Positions 15,358-24,568 are shown, counted from the first letter of the stretch. The stretch is 64,000 nt of DNA from Clostridiales bacterium Firm_07 (GCA_001604005.1 LVAM01000019.1:84754-148753); one strand, 5' to 3'. Translations and numbers: made by a program. Notes: generated from the sequence alone by a model not told the origin.

Positions 15358-17640
15358 TTATTTTGCAAATTTTTCTTTCCATATTCCGTCTGAAAAACTG
15401 AAAAACGACATATCGTCCGCAAAATAATCGGTGTTTTGTTTGGAAAATACAACGGCGCATTCCCGCACCTCAAACGATTTGACCGAGATCTCGGCGTGTG
15501 GGCGCGGACCGTGCGTGCCGAGCACGAAAACGTCGTGCGGCGTGCCGCTTATACCGTATCCCGCGTCGTGCAGAAACTCTCTGTACGCGCCGCATTCATA
15601 GCGCAGACTGTGTTGATGAAACCAAAGATTCAGCGCAAGCGCGGGTTGCGTGGAACGCTTTTCATATAACGGCGCGAAAAGCACAAAGCGCACGTCGTGC
15701 AAGAGATTTTCCGACGCGTTATAAGAAAACGTGCGCAATGAAACCTTCTCGCGTGACGCAACGGATTCCACCGAAAGATATAGGCTCTCTTCGTTTTCGT
15801 TTTGCGGTTCGGGCAGAAGGATCTCGTCCACAAAAGTGGTTTTCAAATATCTTTTCAGCGTGTTGGGAAGCGTTTTGTGATAATGCGTAAAGACGATGGC
15901 GGCAACGCGCGTTGCGTTGTCCTCTTTTGCAACGCGTGTATTGAGCCGCATTTGATTGTAACTTTCATTGGAAAAGTCAATAAAAACGCTTTTTCCGTTT
16001 TGCGTCAGAATAAGTCCCTCGTTTGCGCCGACGGAACGGAAAGCGACCGTTACTTCATTTAGTCCCGCGTGCGTGGAGATCACAAGGCAGATCGAAAACG
16101 CGACCGCGGCGAGAATCGAGGGCAGCAGCACCAAAACGCGTCGCTTTTTAAGATCGAGACACAAAAGGATCGCCGTAAGCGCCAAAAGCGGGATCAAAAT
16201 AAAAGGAACGAAAGCATAGCGGAGCGAGAGCATACAATCAAAGCGCGCGAGTTTCGAGGCAAGAAGCAAAAATCCATCCGACAGCGCGCCAATCGGTACG
16301 GCGACAAGCCGCGCAAGCGTGGGAAACGGAGAACAGACCAGAAGCAGAAAACCGCCGGCAAGAAGCGGTGTCGCAAACGGGAGAAAGATGAGATTTGAGA
16401 GCGGCAACATAAGCGAGATCTCGCCGAAAACCAACCATTCGACGGGCAAAAGCGCCATCGTGGCGGCAAGCGTGACGACAAGCGAGGCAAGGAGCGCGCG
16501 ACATACGCGCACGGCAAGTTTCGCAAGGTGGTTTTTCGGCAAATGCCTTGCGGGGTGCGTCGTGCGCCATTCGCCGATCACGGCGATCCCGAAAGTTGCA
16601 AGGATCGTCATTTCAAACGACAGTTGAAAAAGGATATACGGTGAAAAGAACACCATCAGCGCGCCGACGAGTGCAAGAGTCGTCAGCGTGTCGCGATCTC
16701 CGCCGGCAAGATCCGAAAGATAATAGATCCACAGCATGAAAGAAGCGCGCACGATCGGCGGCGCGCCGCCGCAAAGAAAGCAATACGCAAGCGAGGTCAG
16801 CGCTAAAATCACCATTCTCGTTTTCTTGCCCGCACGGCAAAACAGCAAAAAGCGATTGAGAATACCGGTGAGGATCATCAGATGCAGTCCGCTTACGGCA
16901 AGCAGATGCGAGATACCGAGTTGGCGAAAATCGCGCACCGTGCGCGTGTCCAGATCCTTTTTGTAACCAAGCAGCATAGCGGAAAAGAGCCCGGCGCTGT
17001 CATCCTCGAAAAATCGGCTGAACGTATATTTGAAAGCGGCGCGTCTGTCGGAAAGGCGCGCGGAGAAAGAGTTTGTGCCGCTCTTTATAAGCGAAAGGTC
17101 GCCTTCCTCCGTCAGGATCGCCGTATACCCTTCGCCAAGCAGCGTGCGGGCGTCGCCCCACTCCTCTTCCGACGATTCGGGATCGTGCACCGAAAACGTA
17201 CCGGAGATCACGTCGCCCGCGTCAAAAGGAAAACGGTTTTCGGTATATATCAAAACCGAAACTCTGCAAGATTTTCCGTTTTGCGTTTTCATAACCGCCT
17301 TTGCTTTGGAAGCGTACACATAGCGATACGACACCTCTTTGATCGTAAGTTCCGCCGTGATGCTCTCTCCCGCGTACTGTGTGAGAAAATTCTTTCGTTC
17401 GATTTCTCTTTTCAGCGCCGACGTACCGCCCGCGAGAAAGAAACCGAGGATGAGGAGAAGTGTGAAAAGACGGATCGATGATCCGCGGCACAAGCGTATG
17501 ATAAAAATGATCAGAAAGGAAAGGCAGCCGAGAGCCAAAACCCAAAGCATTGCCGTCTTCGGCAGATAAAACGCGAGAAGCGCGGCAAGCGCCAGCGCGA
17601 TGCAAGCCGTAAAGAGCGGTCTTTTTCCGAAGAGATCCAT
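15358..17640 (-). CDS. comEC: ComEC/Rec2 DNA-uptake channel protein
   Basis: ComEC is the membrane channel for transforming DNA. The 760-residue product has the full architecture: two N-terminal membrane segments, an OB-fold region (about residues 75-170), the multi-helix competence domain with HLLAVSGLHLMIL near residue 240, and a C-terminal metallo-beta-lactamase-like domain from about 530. The nuclease motif is degenerate: the expected HxHxDH reads THYHKTLPN near residue 585, so only the first two His remain. The start at 17640 has AAAGGAGG upstream. No comEA or holA neighbour is present, unlike the usual context. Identity is confident; nuclease activity is doubtful. Confidence 0.93.
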   Translation of the reverse strand: MDLFGKRPLFTACIALALAALLAFYLPKTAMLWVLALGCLSFLIIFIIRLCRGSSIRLFTLLLILGFFLAGGTSALKREIERKNFLTQYAGESITAELTIKEVSYRYVYASKAKAVMKTQNGKSCRVSVLIYTENRFPFDAGDVISGTFSVHDPESSEEEWGDARTLLGEGYTAILTEEGDLSLIKSGTNSFSARLSDRRAAFKYTFSRFFEDDSAGLFSAMLLGYKKDLDTRTVRDFRQLGISHLLAVSGLHLMILTGILNRFLLFCRAGKKTRMVILALTSLAYCFLCGGAPPIVRASFMLWIYYLSDLAGGDRDTLTTLALVGALMVFFSPYILFQLSFEMTILATFGIAVIGEWRTTHPARHLPKNHLAKLAVRVCRALLASLVVTLAATMALLPVEWLVFGEISLMLPLSNLIFLPFATPLLAGGFLLLVCSPFPTLARLVAVPIGALSDGFLLLASKLARFDCMLSLRYAFVPFILIPLLALTAILLCLDLKKRRVLVLLPSILAAVAFSICLVISTHAGLNEVTVAFRSVGANEGLILTQNGKSVFIDFSNESYNQMRLNTRVAKEDNATRVAAIVFTHYHKTLPNTLKRYLKTTFVDEILLPEPQNENEESLYLSVESVASREKVSLRTFSYNASENLLHDVRFVLFAPLYEKRSTQPALALNLWFHQHSLRYECGAYREFLHDAGYGISGTPHDVFVLGTHGPRPHAEISVKSFEVRECAVVFSKQNTDYFADDMSFFSFSDGIWKEKFAK

Positions 17641-17729
17641 CTTTTTCCCTCCTTTCCCTCAAAATTATAGACAAAATCCGACAAAAAGTCAATCTGTTTT
17701 CCAAAAGAGGGGTAAATTGCCAAAATCGC

Positions 17730-17758
17730 TTGACAAAGCGAAAAAAACAGAGTATAAT
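17730..17758 (+). promoter_or_regulatory. Consensus promoter of acpP
   Basis: Perfect TTGACA (17730-17735) and TATAAT (17753-17758) boxes have a 17-base spacer, about 36 bases before the acyl carrier start codon. Strong expression is expected. Confidence 0.88.
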
Positions 17759-17794
17759 GCTTTTATACTCAAAATCTTTGCGGAGGTTTTACTT

Positions 17795-18016
17795 ATGTTT
17801 GAAAAGGTCAAAGCCATTTTGGTCGATGAAATGCAAATCGACGCGGACAACATCTCCCCGGAGACCGAACTTGTCAAAGATCTGAACATCAACTCGATCG
17901 AACTGGCAGATCTTGTGATGATCTGCGAAGATAAATTCGGCGTGGAGATCAACGACGCCGACGCCGCGAAATTTGTGACCGTGGCGGACGTTTGCGCATA
18001 TCTGGAATCGATTTGA
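17795..18016 (+). CDS. acpP: Acyl carrier protein
   Basis: This 73-residue acidic protein carries acyl chains on a phosphopantetheine arm. The attachment site is Ser34 in NINSIELADL; the usual DSL motif reads NSI here, with Asn before the Ser. Helix 1 and helix 4 (FGVEINDADAAKFVTVADVCAYLE, in part) fit the four-helix fold. CGGAGG lies 10 bases before the ATG at 17795. It has its own consensus promoter and terminator and no fatty-acid genes beside it. It may be the housekeeping ACP or a specialised copy; the altered motif leaves this open. Confidence 0.92.
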   Translation: MFEKVKAILVDEMQIDADNISPETELVKDLNINSIELADLVMICEDKFGVEINDADAAKFVTVADVCAYLESI

Positions 18017-18024
18017 GCTTTAAC

Positions 18025-18058
18025 AAAAGCCCCGCGAGCTTTGGCTTGCGGGGCTTTT
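18025..18058 (+). terminator. Terminator of acpP
   Basis: An 11-bp stem (AAAAGCCCCGC / GCGGGGCTTTT) with a 12-base loop begins 8 bases after the stop codon. Confidence 0.88.
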
Positions 18059-18103
18059 GCATATTTTCACCTTTTTGCTTCTATATTGCAATGAGGTGAT
18101 CTG

Positions 18104-18814
18104 ATGAAAAACACGCTTCTGCTCCCTTTCGGAGTCCTTTTTCTTGCCGTTTCACTGCTTTTTACGGGCGTTTCGCGCTTTTTCACCGTACCCGTGCATT
18201 CGAGTGTGATCGCGGCGGGCGAAGCCTTTCCCTTGCTGATCCTTGACGCGGGACACGGCGGAGAGGATGGCGGCGCCGTCGGTGTTTCGGGCGTACTTGA
18301 AAAAGATTTGAACCTTTCCTACACACGAACGCTTGCCGTACTTCTCTCGATGGCGGGTTTTTCGGTGCTGGAGAGCCGCACGGAAGACCGTCTTTTATAC
18401 GATGAAACCACCGCGGCGGGACACAAAAAGCGGGACGACTTGAAAAACCGCTTGCTCCTTACGCAGAGATATCCCGACAGCATTTTCATCAGCATCCATA
18501 TGAACGCCTTTCCCGGCGCCGATTGTCAGGGCACGCAGGTGTGGTATTCCGCAAACAACGCCGCTTCCGCGGAATGGGCAAACGCGATACAGGAAAGAGT
18601 GCTTGTCCTGCAACCGCAAAATCATCGCCTTGCCAAAGCCGCAAACAGCAGTATCTATATTTTGAAAAATGCCACCGTACCCGCAATTCTGATCGAGTGT
18701 GGTTTTGTCTCTTCTCCCGAAGAGTGCGAAAAGTTGACTTCCGACGCTTATCGCCTTTCCCTTTGCGGCGCCTTTTTCAGCGTGATCGGTGAAAAAATAC
18801 AAAGCGGCACTTGA
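18104..18814 (+). CDS. N-acetylmuramoyl-L-alanine amidase, CwlD-like
   Basis: This 236-residue zinc amidase cleaves the bond between muramic acid and the stem peptide. It has an N-terminal membrane anchor or signal (about residues 4-24) and one amidase_3 domain. Ligands and catalytic Glu are visible in LDAGHGGEDGGA, KDLNLSY, SIHMNAF and LIECGFVSSP. Length and single-domain design match CwlD, which makes the muramic-lactam of spore cortex, and spoIIID lies 7 kb away. The short gap behind the acpP terminator contains GCATATT, like a sporulation -35 box, but the -10 is poor. A vegetative role cannot be excluded. Confidence 0.85.
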   Translation: MKNTLLLPFGVLFLAVSLLFTGVSRFFTVPVHSSVIAAGEAFPLLILDAGHGGEDGGAVGVSGVLEKDLNLSYTRTLAVLLSMAGFSVLESRTEDRLLYDETTAAGHKKRDDLKNRLLLTQRYPDSIFISIHMNAFPGADCQGTQVWYSANNAASAEWANAIQERVLVLQPQNHRLAKAANSSIYILKNATVPAILIECGFVSSPEECEKLTSDAYRLSLCGAFFSVIGEKIQSGT

Positions 18815-18839
18815 AAGAGGTCCGAAAAAATGTTATACT
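18811..18839 (+). promoter_or_regulatory. Promoter of radA
   Basis: TTGAAA (18811-18816) and TATACT (18834-18839) are spaced by 17 bases. The -35 box overlaps the stop codon of the amidase gene. Confidence 0.72.
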
Positions 18840-18865
18840 GAAAGTGTCAATTTTCGGAGGTCGAA

Positions 18866-20260
18866 ATGAAAGGTTTGAAAAGCGTTTATATTTGTTCCGA
18901 TTGCGGCGCACAATCCCCGAAGTGGTTGGGCAAATGCCCTTCTTGCGGCGCGTGGAACAGTTTTGTCGAGGATGTCGTAAAAGACGAGAGCAAAACCGCG
19001 CAAAATCCGCGTCGGGCGCTCTCTGCGCGCAAAGCGTCGGGCGTCGCCACACCGTATCGGGAGATGGAGATGCCCACCTATATCCGCACGGCGACGGGAC
19101 TTTCCGAATTAGACCGCGTGTTGGGCGGCGGTCTTGTTTCCGGCTCCGTATGCTTGCTCGCGGGAGAGCCGGGCATCGGAAAATCCACGCTGTTGATGCA
19201 AATTTCGGATATTCTCGGCGCCGATCGCAAGGTACTCTACGTTTCGGGCGAGGAATCCGAAGGGCAACTGAAACTTCGCGCCCGTCGCCTCGGTGTGCGG
19301 GGCGACAATCTCCTCCTTCTGGTCGAGACGAATATGGAGCGCATTCTCGACGAGATCACGCGCGTGCGCCCCGAGGTGGTGGTGGTCGATTCGATCCAAA
19401 CCGTATACAGCGACGCCGTCCCCTCCGCTCCCGGAACGCTGACTCAGGTGCGCGAGAACGCGCTGGCGCTCATCAACCTTGCGAAAACGGAAAATATTTC
19501 GGTCATTCTCGTCGGGCATATCAACAAAGAAGGCGGCATCGCCGGTCCCAAAAATCTCGAACATATGGTCGACGCCGTGCTGTATTTCGAGGGGGAGCGA
19601 CAACAGAGTTATCGCGTGATCCGTGCGATGAAAAATCGTTACGGTTCCACCAACGAGATCGGCGTTTTCGAGATGACCGACAAAGGACTCTCGGAAGTGG
19701 AAAATCCATCCGAAATGCTGCTTGCCGGCAGACCGAAAGAAACGCCCGGAAACTGCGCCGTATGCACGATGGAAGGCACAAGGCCGCTGATTGCGGAGGT
19801 GCAGGCTCTTGTCACGCCGACGGCGTTCCCCGCCCCGCGGCGCACCTCAAACGGCATTGATTATAATCGGCTTTGCCTGATCCTCGCGGTGCTGGAAAAG
19901 CGGCTCGGACTGCGTTTTTCCGCCAACGACGTTTATCTCAACGTGATCGCCGGACTGAGTTTGAGCGAACCCGCCTCCGATCTTGCGGCGGCTATGGCGC
20001 TTATCTCCTCGCTTTGCGACAGAACCGTGCCCGATGATCTTGTCGCCATCGGAGAACTGGGACTTTCCGGCGAATGCCGCGCCGTTTCCAATTTGGAGAT
20101 CCGCGTCAAAGAAGCGGCAAGGCTCGGCTTCACCCGCGCCGCCGTGCCGGCACAGAATCTGGAAAAACGGCGCTTTTCTCAAAGCGGCATCACACTTCAC
20201 CCCGTCAAGAGCATTTTTGACATTTTGAAATTGCTTTCTCCGCAAGAAAAGCAACAATGA
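18866..20260 (+). CDS. radA: DNA repair protein RadA
   Basis: RadA is a RecA-like helicase that processes recombination intermediates. The 464-residue product has the N-terminal zinc finger CSDCGAQSPKWLGKCPSCG, Walker A GEPGIGKST near residue 100, the RadA-specific KNRYGST box near residue 258 and a C-terminal Lon-like domain with inactive protease site. GGAGG lies 7 bases before the ATG. It has its own promoter and a long hairpin terminator. Confidence 0.97.
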   Translation: MKGLKSVYICSDCGAQSPKWLGKCPSCGAWNSFVEDVVKDESKTAQNPRRALSARKASGVATPYREMEMPTYIRTATGLSELDRVLGGGLVSGSVCLLAGEPGIGKSTLLMQISDILGADRKVLYVSGEESEGQLKLRARRLGVRGDNLLLLVETNMERILDEITRVRPEVVVVDSIQTVYSDAVPSAPGTLTQVRENALALINLAKTENISVILVGHINKEGGIAGPKNLEHMVDAVLYFEGERQQSYRVIRAMKNRYGSTNEIGVFEMTDKGLSEVENPSEMLLAGRPKETPGNCAVCTMEGTRPLIAEVQALVTPTAFPAPRRTSNGIDYNRLCLILAVLEKRLGLRFSANDVYLNVIAGLSLSEPASDLAAAMALISSLCDRTVPDDLVAIGELGLSGECRAVSNLEIRVKEAARLGFTRAAVPAQNLEKRRFSQSGITLHPVKSIFDILKLLSPQEKQQ

Positions 20261-20264
20261 TCTG

Positions 20265-20308
20265 CAAACGAAAAACGCTTGGTTTTTCCAAGCGTTTTTC
20301 GTTTGTTT
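20265..20308. terminator. Terminator between radA and the TIM-barrel gene
   Basis: An 18-bp perfect stem (20265-20282 with 20288-20305) around a TTTTT loop is followed by a T-run. It lies 4 bases after the radA stop and directly beside the convergent gene that ends at 20310, so it probably works both ways. Confidence 0.92.
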
Positions 20309-20309
20309 T

Positions 20310-21353
20310 TTATTTGTTCTGCATCGCTTCGCGGTGCTTTTGGCAGATTTCGTCCATATATCTGCGCCGCAGTGCGCCCATCGATTCGCCAACCACTTGC
20401 CAAACGCGCTCGCAGTTGTCGGCACGATAGGTGTTGGATTCGCCGCCGCGGTAGCTCCACGCCACGATGTTGCGAGCGCCCGCGTCGTAAATGGCGTTTG
20501 CCGCAAGATAAATGTCGTCTTCGCAACCCGCGGGAATGTCGTACGCCTGCAACCAAATGTGGGTGTCTTTTCCGCTCGGCTTGACGATGTCGAGCACATT
20601 TTGGGTATGATGATAGACAAAGTCGTAAGGATCGTGCTCTGGGTGCTTTCTCGGCGCCCAGTACGGGTCGGCGCCGAAATTGTCGAGGTGCGGCAGTTGG
20701 ATCATCTGCTTCGTGTAATCAAGCGTGTGGAGCATCACGCACGTGACGTTTTTCATACCGAGCGAAGCGGAATACGCGGTGACGCGATCAAAATAGCGCA
20801 GGATCGTGCGGTGGCGAAAATCGCGCGTTTCGTCGGTCACTTCGTTCGGCATCGGGTGATGATAGATCTCTTCAAACAATTTGCGGCAAGTGGGGCAAAA
20901 ACAGGCTTCAAATTGATTGCCGTTTTCGTCTTTTTTGGTCGAGATGGAAGGCTCGTCCCAGAAAATGGTGTCGCCGCCGAGTTCACGTACGGTATCGAGC
21001 CAGTCTTTGGTAAACTGAATAAACGCTTCCGAGTTGAAACACACACAGGTGGGGTTCATCGTGCCGTCGTTGAAGATTTGATGCGCCTCAGGGTGATAAG
21101 AGAGAAAATGAGATTTGTCACCGGGCGTTCCGGCAAGCCCCCAGTTATCCACCCAGACGTCAAGGCCGTAGGATTTCGTGATGTCAAAAATATCTTTCAT
21201 CACGGTTTTGTGACGCACCCAGTCCATATGCGAGAACATATGTACGACGTAATTCATATTGTGGCGGACGATATCTTCCATATCCTCCACGACGTGTTTC
21301 GTCATACGGTTTCCATGATAGGCAACGCCTGTGAGCAGTTGTTTTTCTACCAT
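20310..21353 (-). CDS. Putative TIM-barrel glycosidase-like protein
   Basis: This 347-residue soluble protein has no signal peptide and no family I can name with certainty. The pattern of strands followed by DVWVDNWGLAGTPG, GGDTIFWDEPSIS and the C-terminal IVAWSYRGGES looks like a (beta/alpha)8 barrel of the glycoside-hydrolase type. The DEP motif is a candidate acid. A CFCPTCRKLFEE segment may bind metal or form a structural loop, as seen in some glycosidase-like barrels. GGAGG precedes the ATG, and a consensus promoter drives it alone. Catalytic function is a guess. Confidence 0.7.
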   Translation of the reverse strand: MVEKQLLTGVAYHGNRMTKHVVEDMEDIVRHNMNYVVHMFSHMDWVRHKTVMKDIFDITKSYGLDVWVDNWGLAGTPGDKSHFLSYHPEAHQIFNDGTMNPTCVCFNSEAFIQFTKDWLDTVRELGGDTIFWDEPSISTKKDENGNQFEACFCPTCRKLFEEIYHHPMPNEVTDETRDFRHRTILRYFDRVTAYSASLGMKNVTCVMLHTLDYTKQMIQLPHLDNFGADPYWAPRKHPEHDPYDFVYHHTQNVLDIVKPSGKDTHIWLQAYDIPAGCEDDIYLAANAIYDAGARNIVAWSYRGGESNTYRADNCERVWQVVGESMGALRRRYMDEICQKHREAMQNK

Positions 21354-21384
21354 AACAGCACCTCCGCTATATAATGATAATTTT

Positions 21385-21413
21385 ATTATATGATCTTGTT
21401 AATGGATTGTCAA
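21385..21413 (-). promoter_or_regulatory. Consensus promoter of the TIM-barrel gene
   Basis: On the minus strand TTGACA (21413-21408) and TATAAT (21390-21385) have a 17-base spacer, about 31 bases before the start codon. Confidence 0.88.
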
Positions 21414-21468
21414 TGCACGAAAGTCCACTGAAAATTTGTAGCGAAAAATGACAGCGTTTCGGGCTTTT

Positions 21469-22146
21469 TTAATTGCCGCTTTCTTTCGCGTCGTCGGACA
21501 AATCGAACAGGCGTATATTTTCTTCGGTAAACTGCATCATACGCGATTCAAAACAAGCTTTGTTTTTTCGGAAAAATGCAACGATTTTTGTTTCTTCCGT
21601 CTCCTCTTTTGAGAGCGCAAAGAGATAGTCCGCCATCTTTTTATCCCCCGCTCCGGCAAGAGAGCGACACCAAAAGGCGAGCGTACGCTCGTCCGCTTCC
21701 CTGTAAGATTGCAGGATCTGCGCGGCTGGAAGCGCCGAGAGCGCGGCAAGCACGCGCCACGCGACAAGCGGGCGGAAATGCGGCTCTTCGCCGAGTTTCA
21801 TTTTGAGCCTTTGCGGGCAGAGCGCGAAAAGCGCGGCGGGCGTATCGGTAAAAGGAGCAAGATATTGGTCGATCCGATCGCAGAGCAAGCGCGGCGTGAG
21901 AGCGGAAAACGGGATCTTTTTGCCGTTTTCGGCAGTGAGAAAATAGTTGCGGCGCATAGATTCTTCCCTGATGCCTATGTAAAAGATCGCAATACCGGCG
22001 ATAAGGAACAAAGCGATCAGCACGGCAAGAAAGATCTTTCCTGCCTTGCTTTCCGTGATACTGGCGGGAACGAACAAAAGCAAGGCGACGACCGCAAAAA
22101 GCGACGCGATCTGTTTTGCGTGTTCCGTGAAGAAATTTTTGTTCAT
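21469..22146 (-). CDS. Membrane protein of unknown function
   Basis: This 225-residue protein has two N-terminal membrane segments (about residues 12-30 and 36-58) and a cytosolic domain rich in charged residues and short helices. I recognise no motif. AAGGAG precedes the ATG, which is 9 bases after the pcrA stop, so it is probably cotranscribed with the helicase. No clear terminator follows it. The cytosolic part contains QRLKMKLGEEPHFRPLVAWR and ends in an acidic tail. No function is proposed. Confidence 0.75.
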   Translation of the reverse strand: MNKNFFTEHAKQIASLFAVVALLLFVPASITESKAGKIFLAVLIALFLIAGIAIFYIGIREESMRRNYFLTAENGKKIPFSALTPRLLCDRIDQYLAPFTDTPAALFALCPQRLKMKLGEEPHFRPLVAWRVLAALSALPAAQILQSYREADERTLAFWCRSLAGAGDKKMADYLFALSKEETEETKIVAFFRKNKACFESRMMQFTEENIRLFDLSDDAKESGN

Positions 22147-22155
22147 ATGCTCTCC

Positions 22156-24534
22156 TTACAGTTTTTCGAGTTTTGCGTAGTTTGCCATCAATTTTTTTGT
22201 GCCTTTTGTGTCAAAAGCCACTTCAAGCAAGGTATCGGAGCCGATTTTTTGTACGGTGAGTATCGTGCCTTCTCCGAAAATATTATGTCTCACGCGCTCT
22301 CCCGCGCCAAAACTTTGCGTCGGCGCGGCGGGCTTTTTCGCACCGCGTTGAGCGTGCGTTGTCGAAAACGAAAAATCATTTGCGCCCACGGAATAAGTCG
22401 AAACCGTTCTCTCCCTTTTTGCGGGGCGGTCAAGCAGTTCCTCGGGGATCTCCGAAAGAAAGCGCGAGGCGGGATTTGCCGCCGTTCTGCCGTAAAGCAG
22501 GCGCTGTTTCGCGTGCAGGATCGTCAGCTCGTTTTTGGCGCGCGTAATGGCGACGTAGGCAAGACGCCGCTCCTCTTCCAACTCGGCGGGACCCGCCATC
22601 ACGGTGTTCATACCGGGAAAAATCCCTTCTTCAAAGCCGGGCAGGAAAACTTCCGGAAATTCAAGCCCTTTCGCGGAATGGATCGTCATCATCACCACGG
22701 CGTCCGCCGTGTCGTCGTAACGGTCGACGTCGGCGACAAGCGTGTTCATTTCCAAAAATTCCGTAAGAGTGGGCGTTTCGGTCTCGTGCGTATATTCGAT
22801 CACACCGGAAATAAACTCTTCAAGGTTATCAAGCCGCTCTTTTTCCTCTTCCCCGCCATCGAGCAGCATTTGCCGATATCCGGTTTTATCCAATACGATA
22901 TTGACGAAATCGGGCAGTTCCACGGTGGGCAAAAGTTCTGTCAGTTCCTCGATGAGCGCGGCGAAATCCGAGAGCGTTTTTGCGGAACGCGCAAGCGCGA
23001 TGTGATCCCCCGCATGCGCCATCACGGAAAGCATCGAGGATTTCTCCAGCGCAGCAATCTCTTCCACGGCGGCAAGCGTTTTCTCTCCGATCTTGCGGCG
23101 AGGCTCGTTGACAATGCGGTAAAGTCGGTCTTTGTCCCCGTGGTTGGTGATCAGTTGCAGATACGCCACGACGTCCCGTATCTCTTTGCGATCGGCAAAC
23201 CTTGTGCCGCCGAGGACGCGATACGGTAGCCCACTGCGCGCAAAGACCGATTCAAGGGCGTTGGATTGCGCGTTTGTGCGGAAAAGAATGGCAAAATCAC
23301 GGTAATGCGCCTCACCCGCCGCCACTTTTTTACGAATTTGATCCGCGACGGTGCGTGCTTCCGCGTTTTGGTCGTCGGGGTTGAGAACATGTATTTTCGC
23401 GCCGTCGCCGCGGCGGGTAAAGAGGACTTTCCGCATCTCTTCCGCTTTTTCGTTATGCGCGATCACGGCGTTGGCGGCGTCGAGGATACGCTGTGTGGAG
23501 CGATAATTTTCTTCTAAGCGTATAAGCTTCGCGGAAGAAAAAACTTTTGTGAAGTTGCGGATATTCTCAATGGTCGCGCCGCGGAATTTATAAATGCTTT
23601 GATCGTCGTCCCCTACCGCCATCAGATTGTTCGATCCGCCGGAAAGAAGCGCCGTCAGATAAAACTGCGCCTCGTTTGTGTCCTGATATTCGTCCACCGA
23701 AACATATTGAAATTGTTTTTGATACGCGGCAAGAATCTCGGGATTGTCGCGAAGCAGTTTTACAGTGCGAAAAATGATGTCGTCAAAATCCAGCGCGCCG
23801 GACTCGGCAAGGCGCGCCTGATACGCCGCATACGCTTTGGCGAAAAGCTGCATACGATAGTCGTTTCCGCACTCGGCGAGAAAATCCTCGGGGGCTATCA
23901 ATTTGTCTTTCGCGCGGCTCACGTAGTTCAGCGCGGTTTTGACAGGCAACACTTTTTCGTCGATATTGACGGCTTTGAGCGCGGCGCGCATCGCCTTTTT
24001 GGAGTCGTCGGTGTCATACACGGTAAATCCCGTCGGCAAGCCCGCCTCGACCGCGTAGCGACGCAGGATCCGCATACAGATCGCGTGGAAGGTTCCCGCC
24101 CAAATGGAATTCGGCAGGTCACTTTGATCCGGGAAAGAAGCGGCAAGACGGCTTTTCATCTCGTTTGCCGCTTTATTTGTAAAAGTGATGGCGAGAATGC
24201 GCCAAGGGGCGACCGGAGAGACGGCAAACTGCGTGAGGAGATCGCGCAGTTCCGTGCGGCTCATATCGGAGTGTTGCGCGGCTTCCAGCGCCTCGACGTC
24301 GCTTTCATCTACCCCAAACGGCATGGAATCTGCCTGATATGCGTTTCCGTATCGCATCATATAGGCGATGCGCTCGACCAACACTTTGGTTTTTCCGCTG
24401 CCTGCGCCCGCCAAAATGAGAAGCGGGCCGTTGATCTGATATACCGCCTTTTTTTGCTGTTCGTTCAAATGCGCGAAAAAGCGATCGAAAAGCGCGCGTT
24501 TGCACGCCAAATAACGCTGTTTGATGTCGGTCAT
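22156..24534 (-). CDS. pcrA: ATP-dependent DNA helicase PcrA/UvrD
   Basis: This superfamily 1 3'-5' helicase acts in repair and replication restart. The 792-residue product has motif I GAGSGKT, motif Ia ITFTNKAANEMK, motif II VDEYQDTN, motif III GDDDQSIYKFRGA, and motifs V and VI TIHSAKGLEFPEVF and YVAITRAKN. The C terminus has the typical Tudor-like domain GERVRHNIFGEGTI. An upstream in-frame ATG (24570) overlaps the -10 box, so it cannot be in the transcript; the ATG at 24534 follows AGAGG. It contains an insertion near residues 75-110 not seen in short family members. Confidence 0.95.
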   Translation of the reverse strand: MTDIKQRYLACKRALFDRFFAHLNEQQKKAVYQINGPLLILAGAGSGKTKVLVERIAYMMRYGNAYQADSMPFGVDESDVEALEAAQHSDMSRTELRDLLTQFAVSPVAPWRILAITFTNKAANEMKSRLAASFPDQSDLPNSIWAGTFHAICMRILRRYAVEAGLPTGFTVYDTDDSKKAMRAALKAVNIDEKVLPVKTALNYVSRAKDKLIAPEDFLAECGNDYRMQLFAKAYAAYQARLAESGALDFDDIIFRTVKLLRDNPEILAAYQKQFQYVSVDEYQDTNEAQFYLTALLSGGSNNLMAVGDDDQSIYKFRGATIENIRNFTKVFSSAKLIRLEENYRSTQRILDAANAVIAHNEKAEEMRKVLFTRRGDGAKIHVLNPDDQNAEARTVADQIRKKVAAGEAHYRDFAILFRTNAQSNALESVFARSGLPYRVLGGTRFADRKEIRDVVAYLQLITNHGDKDRLYRIVNEPRRKIGEKTLAAVEEIAALEKSSMLSVMAHAGDHIALARSAKTLSDFAALIEELTELLPTVELPDFVNIVLDKTGYRQMLLDGGEEEKERLDNLEEFISGVIEYTHETETPTLTEFLEMNTLVADVDRYDDTADAVVMMTIHSAKGLEFPEVFLPGFEEGIFPGMNTVMAGPAELEEERRLAYVAITRAKNELTILHAKQRLLYGRTAANPASRFLSEIPEELLDRPAKRERTVSTYSVGANDFSFSTTHAQRGAKKPAAPTQSFGAGERVRHNIFGEGTILTVQKIGSDTLLEVAFDTKGTKKLMANYAKLEKL

Positions 24535-24568
24535 TCCATACCTCTTCCCGTTTTTATCTTCATTTTTC

